Shown here one piece after another: positions 23,100 through 36,339 of a stretch of 64,000 nucleotides of DNA. The notes beneath the pieces were generated by a model. The model saw only the letters and a program-made list of their open reading frames with translations, was not told where the DNA came from and made no database searches. The position numbers and the translations under genes are program-made. How positions within the stretch are numbered: the stretch's first letter is position 1; every line of letters begins with the position of its first letter. This stretch comes from Tetrastigma voinierianum (Eukaryota > Streptophyta > Magnoliopsida > Vitales > Vitaceae): positions 1 to 64,000 of the forward strand of contig JAEQBH010000034.1 in assembly GCA_016808115.1 (NCBI GenBank), written 5' to 3'.

Positions 23100-24590
23100 T
23101 TCGCATGCCTTCTTTATTTTTGTGGCATAAAGTGATGGATTCTGAGGTTGATAACTGTAATTTCACTTCTTGGTAAGGCTTTGAGAACGTTAGTTTACTT
23201 TATGAGGGTCCAATTCATGTTGTACTCTTAATGGTGTTAGTTATCATATCCTAAACCTAAAGTTGTCGGACATGCCTTAACACCATATCATACAGATTCT
23301 GGTGATTTTGTTTCTACCGCACTCAACGTAAGATGTGCATTGTGCATCATTAAGAGATCTAACTTCACATGCCCCATTAGATGTGTCAAACATTTATAGA
23401 CACTAATTTTATTAAAATTCTATAAAACTAGACAAAACTATATATAATTTATATGAAAAAATTTTATGAAAGTTAAAAATTATAGGTACAATCTTTGTGT
23501 AGTATTCTTATAGAAAAGAATATTAACTTTTGATTCTTCCATCTTGATCCAATTTTGAAAACAATGCTAAAGATGTTTCATTAATTTCAGAGACAAGTTG
23601 AAGGCTAAAGGTGAGTTATTCCCGAATAAGGTCATTGAATAGCGATCAAAGACCACATGTGTAACGATTTTGTTGTTTCTCGAACTTGTAAAGAGATTTC
23701 ATATAAACCTTAATTTTTTTAGGAAGTTTTTCTTTATGTGAAGGGTTACCTTACTGATGTGTAGAAGTCCCCTTATTGATGAGTAAAAAAAACACCGGCC
23801 TTCTTCATTAAGGAAATTTCATAACAAGAGAATATTTTGTTTTAATTCTCCCTTGACTTCTATGTGAAATATCATTTTTTGCAAGACCAAATTTCGTAGT
23901 CTTTAGATTTTGCCATAAGTCATCCTTTGAACGCACATCTTGTGTCAAAGTGTGTGACATGTTTCTCATTCTTTTGTCATTATTCCTTAATCTTCATTTG
24001 TATTTTGTATCATACACTCAGGTATATCTTGGATATTGATTTGACCGTGAAGTCAGATTCATTGTATTAAAACAAAGAGTGTTACAGCTTATGAAACAAA
24101 AGGACAATATCAATTATCTTAGAAAGGGATGGATCTCTTCTGCAATAAAATGATGTTGGTGGTCTAATCGTATTTAATTATTTATTGTGTTATAGGTGAT
24201 GCATGCCCTATAGATTTAGATGCTGGCATATCACAAAGGATTTTCGTTCCCCCACATGATCAACTTTGAAATTGGGGAACAAGAAATTGACTTACATAAG
24301 CCTAGATACTATGGTTAATTTTAACCGAAAATGTATGTGAAGATTAGAGCCTTGATTAACCTAGGAACAAAAAATAAAATAAAAAAGGAGTTTTTTTTTT
24401 TTTTTTTGGGAAAAAAGAGTACTTGATAGTACGCACTTAAAAGCGGGCAACACTACAATATGCACTGCTTACACTCCCATAATCTCTTTTTTCTCTCTAA
24501 TTCCCTTTTTTCTTAAATTTCTTTTTTTCTCTCTCTAACTTTTTTTTTCTTTTTCTATTGGTTCATCTTTCTTAAGCTAAGAGATTAATT
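23100..24590. other. array-unit spacer, no gene
   Basis: It holds recurring unit sequence, for example 23160-23340 with 8880-9050, 47690-47870 and 50060-50240, and 23790-24000 with 51530-51760. A 17 bp poly-T run sits at 24391-24407 and CT-rich sequence at 24485-24560. No coding region. Confidence 0.35.
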
Positions 24591-25082
24591 TTTGGTCTCA
24601 AATCACCCCTTTATAGAGTCATTTTTCAATTTATTTCTTAAGTAAGTGGTTATTCCACATGATTTTATTTTTATTTTTGTTTTAGCATGTCATCAGTTTT
24701 GTTGTATTTGGTTTTAGTCGCCTTATTACAACATTTTGTTTTTCGTCATTCCTATAAGAGTTCGATTGGCCATCTCTACAACGCTTGTTTTTGGCCATCA
24801 CGTTACAACGCTTTATTTGCATACAGAAACTATTCGCATCATCAAAACAAAGATACCAAATCATATTACTATTCACAATATGTGAGAACCGGAAACGATA
24901 AGTATTCTATTCACTATAAGTATTATCAAATTTACGTCTGCTTCAAGCCGATTAATTATGTTATTAATCTTGATGTTGTTTCATTCTTTATAGTTTTTAA
25001 CAAATTTGCATATATGTCTTTATATCAATATATTTCCGGTTTAAATCAATAAAATTATTTCTTTTTCAAAAAAAAAAAAAAA
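24590..25082 (+). repeat. A-tailed interspersed repeat, longest copy
   Basis: The most complete copy of the repeat described at the window start, ending in A15 at 25068-25082. A 121-codon open frame (24687-25052) and an antisense frame cross it. The translation is rich in Tyr, His and Ser and matches no family I know. A diverged relative at the right window end (63430-63600) suggests recurring association with the RALF-like units. Confidence 0.45.
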
Positions 25083-25473
25083 GGTAGCCCATTGAACATA
25101 AAAATGCCAAGAAAAGCACAACACCAATTCAAATGCACATTTATTCAACTTACGCGAACACACAAACAACTTATATATAAAATATAATTCAACAACATGA
25201 AATAAAGGATTACGCCATACGTGATCGAGAAGCAAATAATTAATTTTGTGATTCAATACATTCTCCTTTCCAAGTTCCTTCTTCCTACAAGGGAATCTGA
25301 AATGTTGGGGAATTTCACGAGGCATACACCAATATTGAATTAAAAAATTAATTGTTTTAAATATACATATCGAGTGTTTGGACCAACTTACGCGTACATC
25401 GACTCCACTAATCTCGAGGCATGAAATTAACGATCGGATAAATTTCACCGTAATGAACTCGAACAGGTGATTA

Positions 25474-25566
25474 TTAAAGATGGCACTCACGGTTGCGAAA
25501 GCCACAATTTGGGTTGCGAGGTTTAGAAGGATCTCTATTGTTGAGTGGGAGGCAACCTGTATAGCG
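25474..25566 (-). pseudogene. RALF-like peptide, copy E, 3' fragment only
   Basis: The minus strand reads an uninterrupted C-terminal peptide beginning GCLPLNNRDPSKPRNP and ending with C-x6-C, HL and TAA at 25474. This gives the last three of the four mature cysteines, with spacing C-x15-C-x6-C as in copy C. Everything 5' of this (signal peptide, prodomain, RRML site, first cysteine) is missing. At about 25563-25567 the sequence switches to part of a gypsy LTR. The 3' flank (25083-25440) is well conserved with units A and C. No product is possible. Confidence 0.6.
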
Positions 25567-26009
25567 CTTCTAACATGCCGTCCAGGTACATATTTTTCTC
25601 ATATGACTTTGCTTGATTATTTATTTATATATGTCTTGCATGCTTTTGTATTGTTATTGCTTATCTTAAGTATTCATTAGTTGATTAATCAAAAGCCATA
25701 TTTTATTTAGTTTTTTTGTAGAGACTCGACTTTGTAGATTATGGCATATGCTCCATCAGATCTTTCCCGATAAGTAACCCGACCTGACCTAGACTCTATT
25801 CACTGCACTCGCTTTTTCTTATCAGAGTCACATTTAGGGTTTTTCTTTCTTATTTTGTTTCCTCTATTAAAATAAAAAACAAAAATAAGTGGCGATCCAA
25901 ACTGCTTTCTAAAATGATTTTTTTAATAAAAACGAGTTTCGCCTTTAGTTTTTTAAAACACACAAGAAAAATGCTAGTCTAATAAAATGGCGACCTAATT
26001 AGGACAAGA

Positions 26010-27390
26010 GTGTGTAATGCTTGAATACAAATTAGGTAAAAGGAAATGATTGGTTGATTGATAGATACTCTTTTCAGGCCGGTGTAACACAATGAGAATT
26101 TTGACTAGCCGATTATCTTTCATATGTCTAATTGTCAGATCATTAGTATTGGTCAGGTTGACTCTTATCGACGATTCTTCCGTTTCATCTTGTTATGTCA
26201 CTTGTTTCTCATCATGGTTATATGCCACATCGTTCATCTTATACTCTTACTAGATTATGTGTAGATATGGATAATATACTTGCGCTTTTGTAATGATCGC
26301 TTGTCAGTATGACTACCTTTCTCTTGCATGATCACTATCGTGATGTCTATGTGGGGTGCACATGTATCCCCTTATCTCCAAACCTCTAGCTGTCCCTTAC
26401 GACTGTGTCTCTTGGTTTTGTGTTTGCCGCTGGAGACTTGTTGCTCCTCGCTTGATTTCTTCTAATCGAAGCAATGAATTAGGAGTAAGGTCTAGTGATG
26501 GGCTATATCCATGTTTGTGAGCATTTTGGAGGTGGCCGACATATTGATGCTGAGGAGTCCGATCTTCGAAGACTTGTATAGCCCAGAGCTAGATTTTAGG
26601 ATACTTTTGTGACCGGTGTGCCTTTTCTGGTTTAGATGTCATTTAGGTTTTTCTGATGCACCCACACATACACTGTGACACCTAGTTTATTCCCCTTCGA
26701 GCGTTGAGAGTAGCGAGTCTTTACTATAGGTTACCCTGACGCCGAGGAAGTGCATGGGCGGAGTCGATGACCACCTTGCATGGAAGCGCCTGCCTTCGGG
26801 AGACGGTAGGGAGGTTGTGTACCACTGTGAGGGTACAATCGCTCCTAGCCAGGGCCCCTTTGAAGTTAATTTCATCTTACCCTTGTCTTTTAGGAGCCAA
26901 CACTGACCTTCTAGGGTCGTAGCCTAGATCCCATCGATTAGGACTCCCATCCTACACGGTGCACTCCAGAGCCTCAGTGGCCGGGGTTTTGTCATGATGG
27001 ATCCGCATTCCTCTATTTTGCTTCCTGTGGTATACAGAGATTATCGAGTATTGAGTTTCAAGTGGGGCGCTTTGTGTATAGTGATGGACTCCGCTTATTT
27101 CGCCATTATAGCAAACATTTTTTGGTTCGACAATGACTCCACTTTATTTGTTTCTCGTTATACTTTCAGATCTACCGACATGCATCGAGATCCGGGGGTT
27201 TCTTGGGTAGGTTGCATTATATTAAAGGTGTTTATTGTTAGACTCCATTGTATACTTGTGAGTCTATCTTCGACTTCTAAGGAAGAAATAAACTAAGGCT
27301 CGGGATGACTAGTGCTAGCAAAAAGGCTGAGCTGGATAGAGAGTATTTCGTTTCCCTCCTATTTCGTACCTCCTATGCCCGGACAACTCG
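26010..27390 (+). other. 5' internal region of the Tat-like element, no ORF
   Basis: The region between the truncated 5' LTR and the nested LTR array should hold the primer-binding site, leader and gag. A 100-codon open frame at 26994-27296 shows no gag motif. The sequence is heavily mutated. Confidence 0.3.
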
Positions 27391-29425
27391 TAGTTAATCT
27401 TAGAAATTCCAATTTCGGGAATAAGGCAAAATCGTAATTTTGATTATAAAATTTTAATTACTAAGTAAAAGTCCGTACCACTTTCTGTACTCGGATGACG
27501 AAACGGATTGTACCGTTGGAATCGCCTCAAATATCTAGTTAGCACGCAAATTTCCTCGCAATTTGTCGAGACAAATGAGTTCTAAGACGCTTTTCTCGGC
27601 GATCGCTGCCGTACAACCGCTCGGATGACTTAAAGTCTGACATATAACATATACCCACGCACTATGTCTTTATGAGTAGATAAACGACTTAAAATTCCGA
27701 TCACGCAGATAAATACGAACGCCAAAACCTATAAATAAGTAATTAAATTAACTTAAGCTAAATGACAAAAGGAATAGTGGCCATCTCTTCAAAATCCAAC
27801 CAAAAGAGCAAAACGGATTTTTGGAAACCAGAAACCTCCAGTAGCCAAAATGCGCTTTTATAGATGGGCTCTCCTTCTCTCTGTATCATGAACCAATCGT
27901 CTGCTTCGACAAGAAGCGAAACGCCTCTACAGGCCGCTGCAAGATCGGATTTGCGAGTTTCTTCAAACCTCGGCGTAGATTTCTCCTACTCGCGTATTCC
28001 CATTTTTAAAGGCTGAACGTCAGCCGACGCCATTGTGCAGCCGCTTGATCTGGTCCAAAACTCAATCGACTAATGTAAAAATTTGAAATTAAAACAGAGT
28101 GTACTCGTGGCTGCTCCATGACTGAAAATGGTGTAAAATGGGTTTCGGTGTTAATCATGTGTTGATTGGATTTGAGCCTGAAGTGGTCGTGAAACGCTGG
28201 TTCTTAATATGAACCGACGTTTTATTCAGAAAGAGTCGGAATGCGAACCCTGTATTTTACCGTTCCCTGTGAATAGTGATCCAAAAATGTGCTTTTGAGA
28301 AAATCTGTTTGGTTACAATCTGGACGTAATTGTTTATGTTCGAACATTGCACCCTGCCGAGCTAATTCGCGTTTCAAATGATAAATTACATAACATTAAG
28401 CCATACGCTGATGAATTTTAATGTGAATATATTCTGTGTTATATTTGTAATGCGCGATTGGGGATCGTGGTTTGACCAAGATACATGCGATTCCACGACC
28501 TGATCACCCTGTGATTATACAGTGAGCTGAGCGCACGAGACGCAGTCTAGAGTAAACTACTTTTATAAGAAATTAAAAAACGAATTATCGAGCAGAGTCC
28601 AAACTAAATAATATATCAACCGTCTGAGCTACTACTGATATTTATTCATCTAGTAGTCTAATAAATCAAACAATATATCAACCGTCTGAGCTACCATTGA
28701 TATTTATTCTTCTGAGGGTAGTCCATTAAAGAAATAATATATATCAATCAGTCTGAGCGCCCAATTGATATATATTCATCTGGCGGTCAGTCCACTAATA
28801 ATATAATACCCTATACGAGTACTTTTAGGCGAGTGTGAGAGAGCTCATGAGGACTCCTGGATCCAGCTTCTGGCCATGCAGGTCAAGCAGATCATGCATT
28901 TGCTTAATGTGCGTGTTTAATTTAACATCAGACCGCACTTAGCTATGAGTACCCACTTGTGGCGATTCTCCCATCGAAGCTTTAGCTCACTCCCGCTGGC
29001 CGTGGGATCCCCTTTTACGTGCACGGAGCGTTGCGAGAGACGGCCATTCTAGAGGCCGAAGGCTACTAGAAGAAAGCCGAATGCATTATTGACGCTATAC
29101 GTATTGTATCGCTTCATTTTAATATATGTGTTGTATAAGAGTAAAATCATTAACTTGCATTATGGATATAGCTGGAATATTGTAAGATATAACCTGCTTG
29201 ATATAGCAAGCAGATTAGTATTGGTTTTCGGGGCCCAAGAGGCCGCTTTGTAATCAAAAAGGAATACGCCGTGGCTGTGCTCTTATTTAAGATTTTCAGG
29301 ATTTGGGTAGAGCTCCCCGCACAGCCGAGATCACTCGCCCGATTCGTGAAAATGCCGTCACCCGATTCCACGAGTATTCCGCTGTCGACGCAGTAGTCAA
29401 CCTGACCCCAAGCCGGGGTGTCATA
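27391..29425 (+). repeat. LTR 1 of the nested array
   Basis: The 5'-most repeat. Its first bases (tagttaatcttagaaattcc) are diverged from the TGTAAGACCCgagaaattcc start of the other two, and its last bases read gtgtcata instead of gtgtcaca. It contains the ~70 bp tandem repeats at 28590-28800. Confidence 0.65.
28590..28800. repeat. ~70 bp tandem repeats inside the LTR
   Basis: Three to four units each run 'aataatatatcaaccgtctgag', then 'ttgatatttattc' and 'gagggtagtcc'. The atatcaa and ttgatat parts form an inverted repeat within each unit. Equivalent arrays are at 31795-32035 in LTR 2 and 35040-35300 in LTR 3, so they predate the array. Confidence 0.6.
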
Positions 29426-30608
29426 CTGTAATGTAGAGCTTAGGTATACGAATACCTGGTGGAGCTCCTGGTTTGTGTATCCATCACCACTAGGTGGTAA
29501 GGATGTGGGGTATAGGCATATGGAAGCCTATAGATTGAGTATTCGGCTTGTGCCATGAGTCAGTAAGAACATCACCACTGTGTGCTGGTTTGATGTCGGT
29601 TTTAGGCATGAGATTACCTTAGAAAATCACTGGATCAACTAGACACTACGTGGCACGTGCGTTGATATGTTTGTGCGACATGAATTATTGTGTGAACATG
29701 TGAATGTTTGATGAATGCATGTATACCATGTTATGTGTTCGTCAGCTAGAGTATATGCTATTACTGACTATATACAGTAGTTGTATGCATATCATGAACA
29801 TTGGCCCTTGATCATATGGGTAGAGGATTAATTGCCCTTAGTGGAATTCGCTACAACAAATGTGCTTATCAAAGTAGCATACTGATGGCACCGTATTTGA
29901 GGCATCAGACGGGAGGCCATGTAGGTCACCTAAGGTCGGGACCGAGGCAAGAGAGAACTCCATCACCGGTCCCGATCCATTGCAGACACCTCCGAGAAGC
30001 GTGAGCTTGATACGATAGCCTTCTCGTGGCCTTCGTGAGCCCGCTAAGAGTTATGTAGATAAAGGACGCCGAATTCTTTAGGTTCGAGGCTGGTGATCAC
30101 TTTTCCTCGGGCGTTACGCCAAGATATGAGCCGTCGCGCTCTACAGTAGTTACTTAGGTTATCGCCAAGATTCATCGACCTTCTAAGATACTCGAGAGGA
30201 TAAGCACCATAACAGACGGCGACAAGTATCGCCCAGCATGACAGTGTCCACGCGTATCTTTCACGCTCCATAATCCGAAAATATACCCGCATCCAAACAT
30301 GAGGATCGGATGCATCGGTGACGATGACTGACGCCTATGATGGGACCAAGCAGCATTGTTGATAGTCGTGATCAGGTTTTGCGACGCAAGACCGCGAGGG
30401 CCAGCGAGCGCGCACACAGACCGCGAATGCGAGGAGCTCCACGCAGAGTCACAAGGACACGATATGCGCTACTTATCCCTTCGCGGTTTAGGGACGGTCA
30501 AGATCGTAATTACCGCTTACGCTTAAACGACAAGATACTTAATGATAGAAAATACGCTGACATGATAATCCTGAATTTCGGGATCTAAATTCTTTGGGCT
30601 TATGAGAA
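29426..30608 (+). other. internal region 1 of the nested element
   Basis: It aligns with 32636-33836. It starts with a degenerate primer-binding site (gtaatgtagagcttaggt) and has the shared phrase 'ccatcaccactaggtggta' around 29480. The end 'aatttcgggat' is where a polypurine tract should be, but it is eroded. Open frames of 67-83 codons have no retroviral motif. Confidence 0.5.
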
Positions 30609-32635
30609 TGTAAGACCCTAGAAATCTCCAATTTCTAATAGCAAGAAAATCGTAATTTGATTATAAAATTTTAATTACTTAAAAGTCCGTGAATTAATTT
30701 CTGTGACTTTACGATCTAAACTGATCAGTACTGCTGGAATCGCCTCTAAATATCTAGTTAGCACGTAAAATTTAACAATGAGATAAATTTAGCTCGCACG
30801 CTTTTTCTGAGGCATCAAGCCATGTGTCAGAAATCATTCGATGCGATGAGTTACATATAATATATACTCAAATACATGGTATGAGTAGATAAATGACCTA
30901 AAATTGACTCACGAGAGGCACATGAACGCCAAACCTATAAAATAAGTAATTAAATTAACTGCTCACTAAACGACAAAAATAATAGTGGCCATCTCTTCAA
31001 ATCCAACTAAAAGAGCAAAAAACGGATTTTGTGGAAACCGTAAACCCAGTGCAGCCGTGTGTAACGGCTGTGGCATTTCGCGTCCTCCTTCTCTCTGTAT
31101 CGCAAATCCGACCGTCTACAGGCTTCGACAAGCAGGAAAACGCCCACGCAGTGGCTTCGTGGGTATCGGATTAGGAGTTTCTTCAAACTCCTCGAGGTGA
31201 TTTCTCCCTACTCTGTATTCTTATTCCCATTTTAGTGCTTTCGAACGTTGAGTCGATCGTGGCCATTGGGTCGCTTGACTCCAGCCCAAAACCTCGACCT
31301 AATTAATGTAAAATTTTGAAACCAAATGGAGCAGCCCGTGGCTGCTCCATGACTGAAAATGGTGTAAAATGGGTTGTTTTGGGTGTTAATCATGTGTTGA
31401 TTGGATTTGAGGCCGGAAGTGGTCGTGAAATGCGGGTTCTTAATATGAACCGATGTTTTATTTGAGTGTTGGAACAGTAAACCCTAGGGTTTTACTGTTC
31501 CTAGGAATAGTGATCCAAAAATGTATTTTGAGGTGTAATCATGTTTGGTTAAGTAATCCTGATCGAATTGCCTATAAGCTCAACATTCAGCCTGGCGAGC
31601 TAATAATTTCATGTCAGCATAAATTACATAACATGCTCAGGTGATTTAATTTTTTAGTACTAATATATTTGTGTTATATATTTGCATGTGACTACCGTGT
31701 TGGAATTAGCATACACGCATTCCATACGCACCCATCACCCTGTGGATTATAGGATGAAAATGAACGAAAGGCCCAGGTGAAAATGGTTCTGAGGGTAGTC
31801 TAAAATATTAATTATCAGAGGGTAGTCCAAATCAAATAATATATCAACCGTCGAGCGCCACTGACATTTATTCACTCCGAGGGTAGTCCACAAACTAAAC
31901 AATATATCAACCGCTTCAGCGGCCCACTGGATATTTATTCTTCTGAGGGTACCATTAAAGAAATAATATATATCAATCGGTCTGAAATGTCCAATTGATA
32001 TATGATTCATCTGAGGGTTGTCCACTAATAATATAATAATTTCCTCATACGAGGCTTAGGCGAGTGAGAGAGCCTGAGGACTCCTGATCCTAGTCAGTCG
32101 CGCACATTCAAGCAGTGATCACGCATTCGTCAACGTGCTTTGACTCGAACATCAGACCGCACTTAGGTGGTGAGTGAACTTTACTCAGTGGCGATTCCCT
32201 CCTACTGAGCTTTAGCTCACCCCGCCGTGGATCCCCCCTTTTACGTACGAGCGTACAGGAGACGCTCATTCCTGCAGGCTGAGCGCAGAAGAAAGTTTCT
32301 GAATGCCATTATTGATGTTTACATGTATTAATGCTTCATTTTAATATATGTGTCAGATAAGAGTAAATCATTAACTCTTTATTATGGATATAGCTGAATA
32401 TTGTAAGATATAACTGCTTTTGGATATGGGCAGGATTAGTATTATTCTTTCGCCCAAGAGGCCGCTTTTGTAATCGAAAAAGGACACATGACAGTTTTAC
32501 GAAGATTTTATCAGGTGTAGCCCCGCATGCGAGACCTCACTCGATTTTCGTGAAAATGTCGTCACCTCGATGATTCACATTTAGCATTCCGCTGGCCAGA
32601 CTGCAGTCAACTGACCCCTGCTCGGGGGTGTCACA
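30609..32635 (+). repeat. LTR 2 of the nested array
   Basis: A complete LTR with TG and CA ends. It lies in the centre of the array and serves as the 3' LTR of one unit and the 5' LTR of the next. Confidence 0.7.
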
Positions 32636-33836
32636 AATTGCATCGTAGCCCAGATAATGAATACCTGTGTGAGCTCCTGCTTCAGGATCCATCACCACTA
32701 GGTGGTATGATGTGGGGTATAGGTATATGGAAGCCTATAGATTGAGTATTCGGGCTTAGGCCATGGTTGAGTAAGAACATCACCACTAGGTGTGGTTTGA
32801 TGTTGAGTTTAGGTATGAGATTACCTAGGAAAATCACGGGACTGAACTAGGACACTACGTGCACGTGTGTTGATATGTTTTGTGTGATTGGATGAATTAT
32901 TGTGTGAACATGTGAATGTTTCATTTAATGGTATGTATACCATGTTATGTGTCTGTCAGCGTAGGTTACGTGGTCAGGGCTGACTATAAGGCCAGGGGTT
33001 GGGAGGGCATATCGTTAACATGTGTCCTGATCATAAGGGTAGAGGATTAATCGCTCTTATATTAATTCGCCTACAACAACAGCTTATCAGCGAGTATACT
33101 GATGGCACCAGATGAGGTATCAGATGCAGAGGCCATGTAGTCATCACATGCCGGGATCGAGGTAAGAGAGAATCTATCATCGGGTCCCGATTCGATTGTG
33201 AGACACCCCGCAGCGTGAGCTTGACATTTGATAGCCGCCTTCTCAGTACTGTGAGCCTCGCAAGAAGCGACATGTGACAAGGCGACGTCGACCCCAGTGG
33301 CTCGAGTACGCATGATCACTTTTCCTCGGGGCGCGACGCTAAGAGAGGAGCTGGCTGCGCTCTAAGAAGATGGTATTATCGCCAAGATTCATCTGACTTT
33401 CTAAGATACTGAGAGGATAGCACCATAGCGCACTTGGCCATGTTATCGCCAAAGATGATGTGTGTCCACGAGGTATTTCACGCCTCCATACAATTCGAAA
33501 ATATACTCCGCATCCACCATGAGGTGGATCGGGGACAGATCGAGATCGGGACACTGACTGTGGCCTTCGAGGAGCGGACTTCAACCACAGATCGTTGATA
33601 CCGCGATCAGTTTTGCATCAAGACCGCGAGGCTAGTGAGAGTGCTATGGCTAAGACCGTGAGAGGAGGAGTTCACGTGGGAGCGCATGACACGATGCGTG
33701 CTACTTATCCTTCGTGTTTAGGGATGAAGGTACGCACTTATCGCAAGGTTTAAATGATTAGTTTACATGCATGATAGAGTGCGCGATCATAATAGTCCTG
33801 AATTTCGGGACGAAATTCTTTTTAAGGAGGGGAGAA
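32636..33836 (+). other. internal region 2 of the nested element
   Basis: The best preserved interior. The primer site is degraded (attgcatcgtagcccagat), followed by 'gaatacctg', the ccatcaccactaggtggta phrase, and at the end the polypurine tract aaggaggggagaa. No gag or pol domain is detectable in 1.2 kb. Confidence 0.55.
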
Positions 33837-35888
33837 TGTAAGACCCGAGAAATTCCAATTTCTGGAATAAGGGCAAAATCGTAATTTGATTATAAATTTT
33901 AATTACTAAGTAAAGTCCGTAATTAATTCTCTAGACTCCTGATGATCTAAACGGATTGTACCGTTGGAATCGCCTCGAACATCTACAAGACGCAGTACTT
34001 CGCACCACAGACAAATGAGTTCTAAGACGCTTTTCGAGGCATCGCGCCGCGTCAGAATCAGTTTTCGATGCGATTTAAAGCCACATAATATATACTACGC
34101 ACTATAAGTGGTATGGAGAGATAAATGACCTAAAATGGACGGTCGAGATAGTGCTCTAATGTCAAACCGAGAAATAAGTAATTAAATTAACTTAAGCTAC
34201 TCAAAACGACAAAGCGACAAAGGGCCATCTCTTCAAAATCCAACTAAAAAGAAAGAAAACGGGATTTTTGGAAACCAGAACCTCCAAGAGCCAAAAATGG
34301 CGTTTTAGAGAGATGGTGTCCTCCTTCTCTGCACATCTAAGAACCGACCGTCTACAGTTTCGGACAAGGAAGAGAAAACGCCTCTAATGCAGAGGGCTTC
34401 GCGGCAATTCTGATTTAGGAGTTTCTTCAAACTCCTCGAGGCAGATTTCTCTCACTGGGGTTTTATCTCCATTTTTAGTGCTTTTCGAATGTTTGAGTCG
34501 ATCGGGGCCATTGTGTCAAGCTTGACGGTCCAAGCAAACCTGGACCGAATTAATGTAAAAATTTTGAATTAAAACGTGGAGCGTACTTCAGCTGCTCCAT
34601 GACCGAAAATGGTGTAAAATGGGTTGTTTTGGGGTGTTAATCATGTTGATTGGATTTGAGGCCGAAGTGGTCGTGAAATGCGTTCTTAATATGAACCGAT
34701 GTTTTATTAGTGTTGGAACAAAGAACCCTGTGGCTCTTACCGGCTCCTAGGAATAGTGATCCAAAAATGTATTTTTGAGAAAATTCGTGTTTGGTTAAGT
34801 AATTCTGATCGTAATTGCTTATGTTTGAACATTGCCCTGCCAAATAATTTTATTAAGCCAAATGATAAATTACATAAATACGTTTGTGTGATTTAATTTT
34901 AATGTGAATATATTTGTGTTATACTGCATGTGACTAGACTGCGGTTTCGAATTAGCATACATGCATTCCATATGCAATCGGATCACCCTAGGATTATAGG
35001 AGGAGTGCATGAGATGAGCTCCAGAGGAAAATGGTCTCTGGAGGGTAGTCTAAAATGTAAATTCATCGTATAATAGGTCCAAACTAAATAATATATCACC
35101 CGCTCTGAGCTACCAGCTTGATATTTGGTTCATCTGAGGGTAGTCCACAACTAAACAATATATCAACCGGGCTCTGAGCGCCCATTGATATTTATTCTTC
35201 GGAGTAGTCCATTAAAGAAATAATATATATCAATCGTCTGAGCGCCCAATCTGATATATATCTCATCTGAGGGGCTGTCCACTCAATAATATAATAATTC
35301 TCATACGAGGCTTAGCGAGTGAGAGAGTCTGAGGAATCGGACCGAGTTGGTCATGTAGACATTCAAGAAAATCATGCACTTGCTTGAATGTGTGTTTAAT
35401 TTGGAACATTGCACTGCACTTAGGTGTGGGGTGAGAAACACTTGCAGGCGATTCTCCTATCAGCTTTAGCTCACCACGCGGATCCCCTTTTACTGTGTAC
35501 CGAGCGTATGTAGGAGAGGCTCGCCCTGTAGGCCGAAGCGCTAGAAGAAAGCCTTAATGTATTTCTTGATGTTTACATGTATTAGAATGCTTCTCATTTT
35601 AATATATGTGTTGTATAAGAGTAAATCATTAACTCTGTGACATGGATATATAGTCGAATATTGTGATATAAATCGTTTGGATATAAAGCAGATTAGTATT
35701 GGTTTTTGGGCCCAAGATACGTTTGTAACGGGTGATTGATGTTGGTCGTTTTATGAAGATTTTGTATCTCAGTAGAGCTCCTGCATTAAAGGAGACTCGC
35801 TCGCGTGAAAATGTCAGTCACCCGACATTCACGAGTATCTGGGCGGTCGACGGGTAGTCAACGGACCCCCGGGTTTTGGGGTGTCACA
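33837..35888 (+). repeat. LTR 3 of the nested array
   Basis: A complete LTR with a TGTAAGACCC start and a gtgtcaca end, directly followed by Tat-element sequence at 35889 (attagcccgc). Confidence 0.7.
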
Positions 35889-36339
35889 ATTAGCCCGCTT
35901 GGCGCTGGGAACTTCCTCGACGGGTACCTAAGCTCATGGTCCCGTGTCTCGGTTCTCACTGGCGCGAAAAAGAAACCCCTATGAGCGATAGCCTCGCGAC
36001 CGACACCAACCTCCGGTCGAGGCCAGGCGAGGACCTCGTGATGCTGGGCTCTTTTGTAGGTTCACTATTCCTCGACGAGGTGGGAAGTCCACAGTTATAA
36101 GACAACTTTCGTTCTGCTGCCTCTGAGAGCTGAATCTCAGATCGACATATTGAGTCGGTCTTCACTCACCAACCGAGCCAATTCAGCCCGGGCCGGTAAG
36201 CGCAGAGTGCTCCCCATTTCAATATGTCCCTTGGTCTCGGGGTCTGAGCTCTCAATGAGGCGAAAGAAAAGGGCAGCGACATGCCTTATAAATTTCGTGG
36301 AGCTGACCACCCTCGCTCTGAGCGGGCCAGTGGGTGGGC

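Larger units (their letters stand above)
27391..35888 (+). mobile_element. non-autonomous LTR retrotransposon array, three LTRs and two internal regions
   Basis: Three ~2.03-2.05 kb repeats (27391-29425, 30609-32635, 33837-35888) alternate with two ~1.2 kb internal regions. LTRs 2 and 3 start TGTAAGACCC and end GGTGTCACA, so they have TG..CA ends. After each of the first two LTRs is a degraded initiator-tRNA-Met type primer site followed by 'gaatacct'. Before LTR3 stands a polypurine tract, aaggaggggagaa (33824-33836), preceded by 'gaatttcgggacgaaattc', familiar from the 3' end of plant chromovirus elements. The internal regions contain no gag or pol, so the element is non-autonomous, with LTRs longer than its interior. 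The tandem LTR pattern suggests unequal recombination between LTRs. No TSD found; LTR1's start is altered. Confidence 0.75.

Noticed and set aside
24687..25505. Open frames of 121 codons (+) and 154 codons (-) as genes
   Set aside because: They lie in the A-tailed repeat and the RALF 3' flank; their translations show no domain, and homologous DNA elsewhere is not open in the same frames.
29150..33584. Short frames inside the nested LTR array as gag or pol pieces
   Set aside because: No retroviral motif is visible, and equivalent frames are not conserved between the repeated copies.
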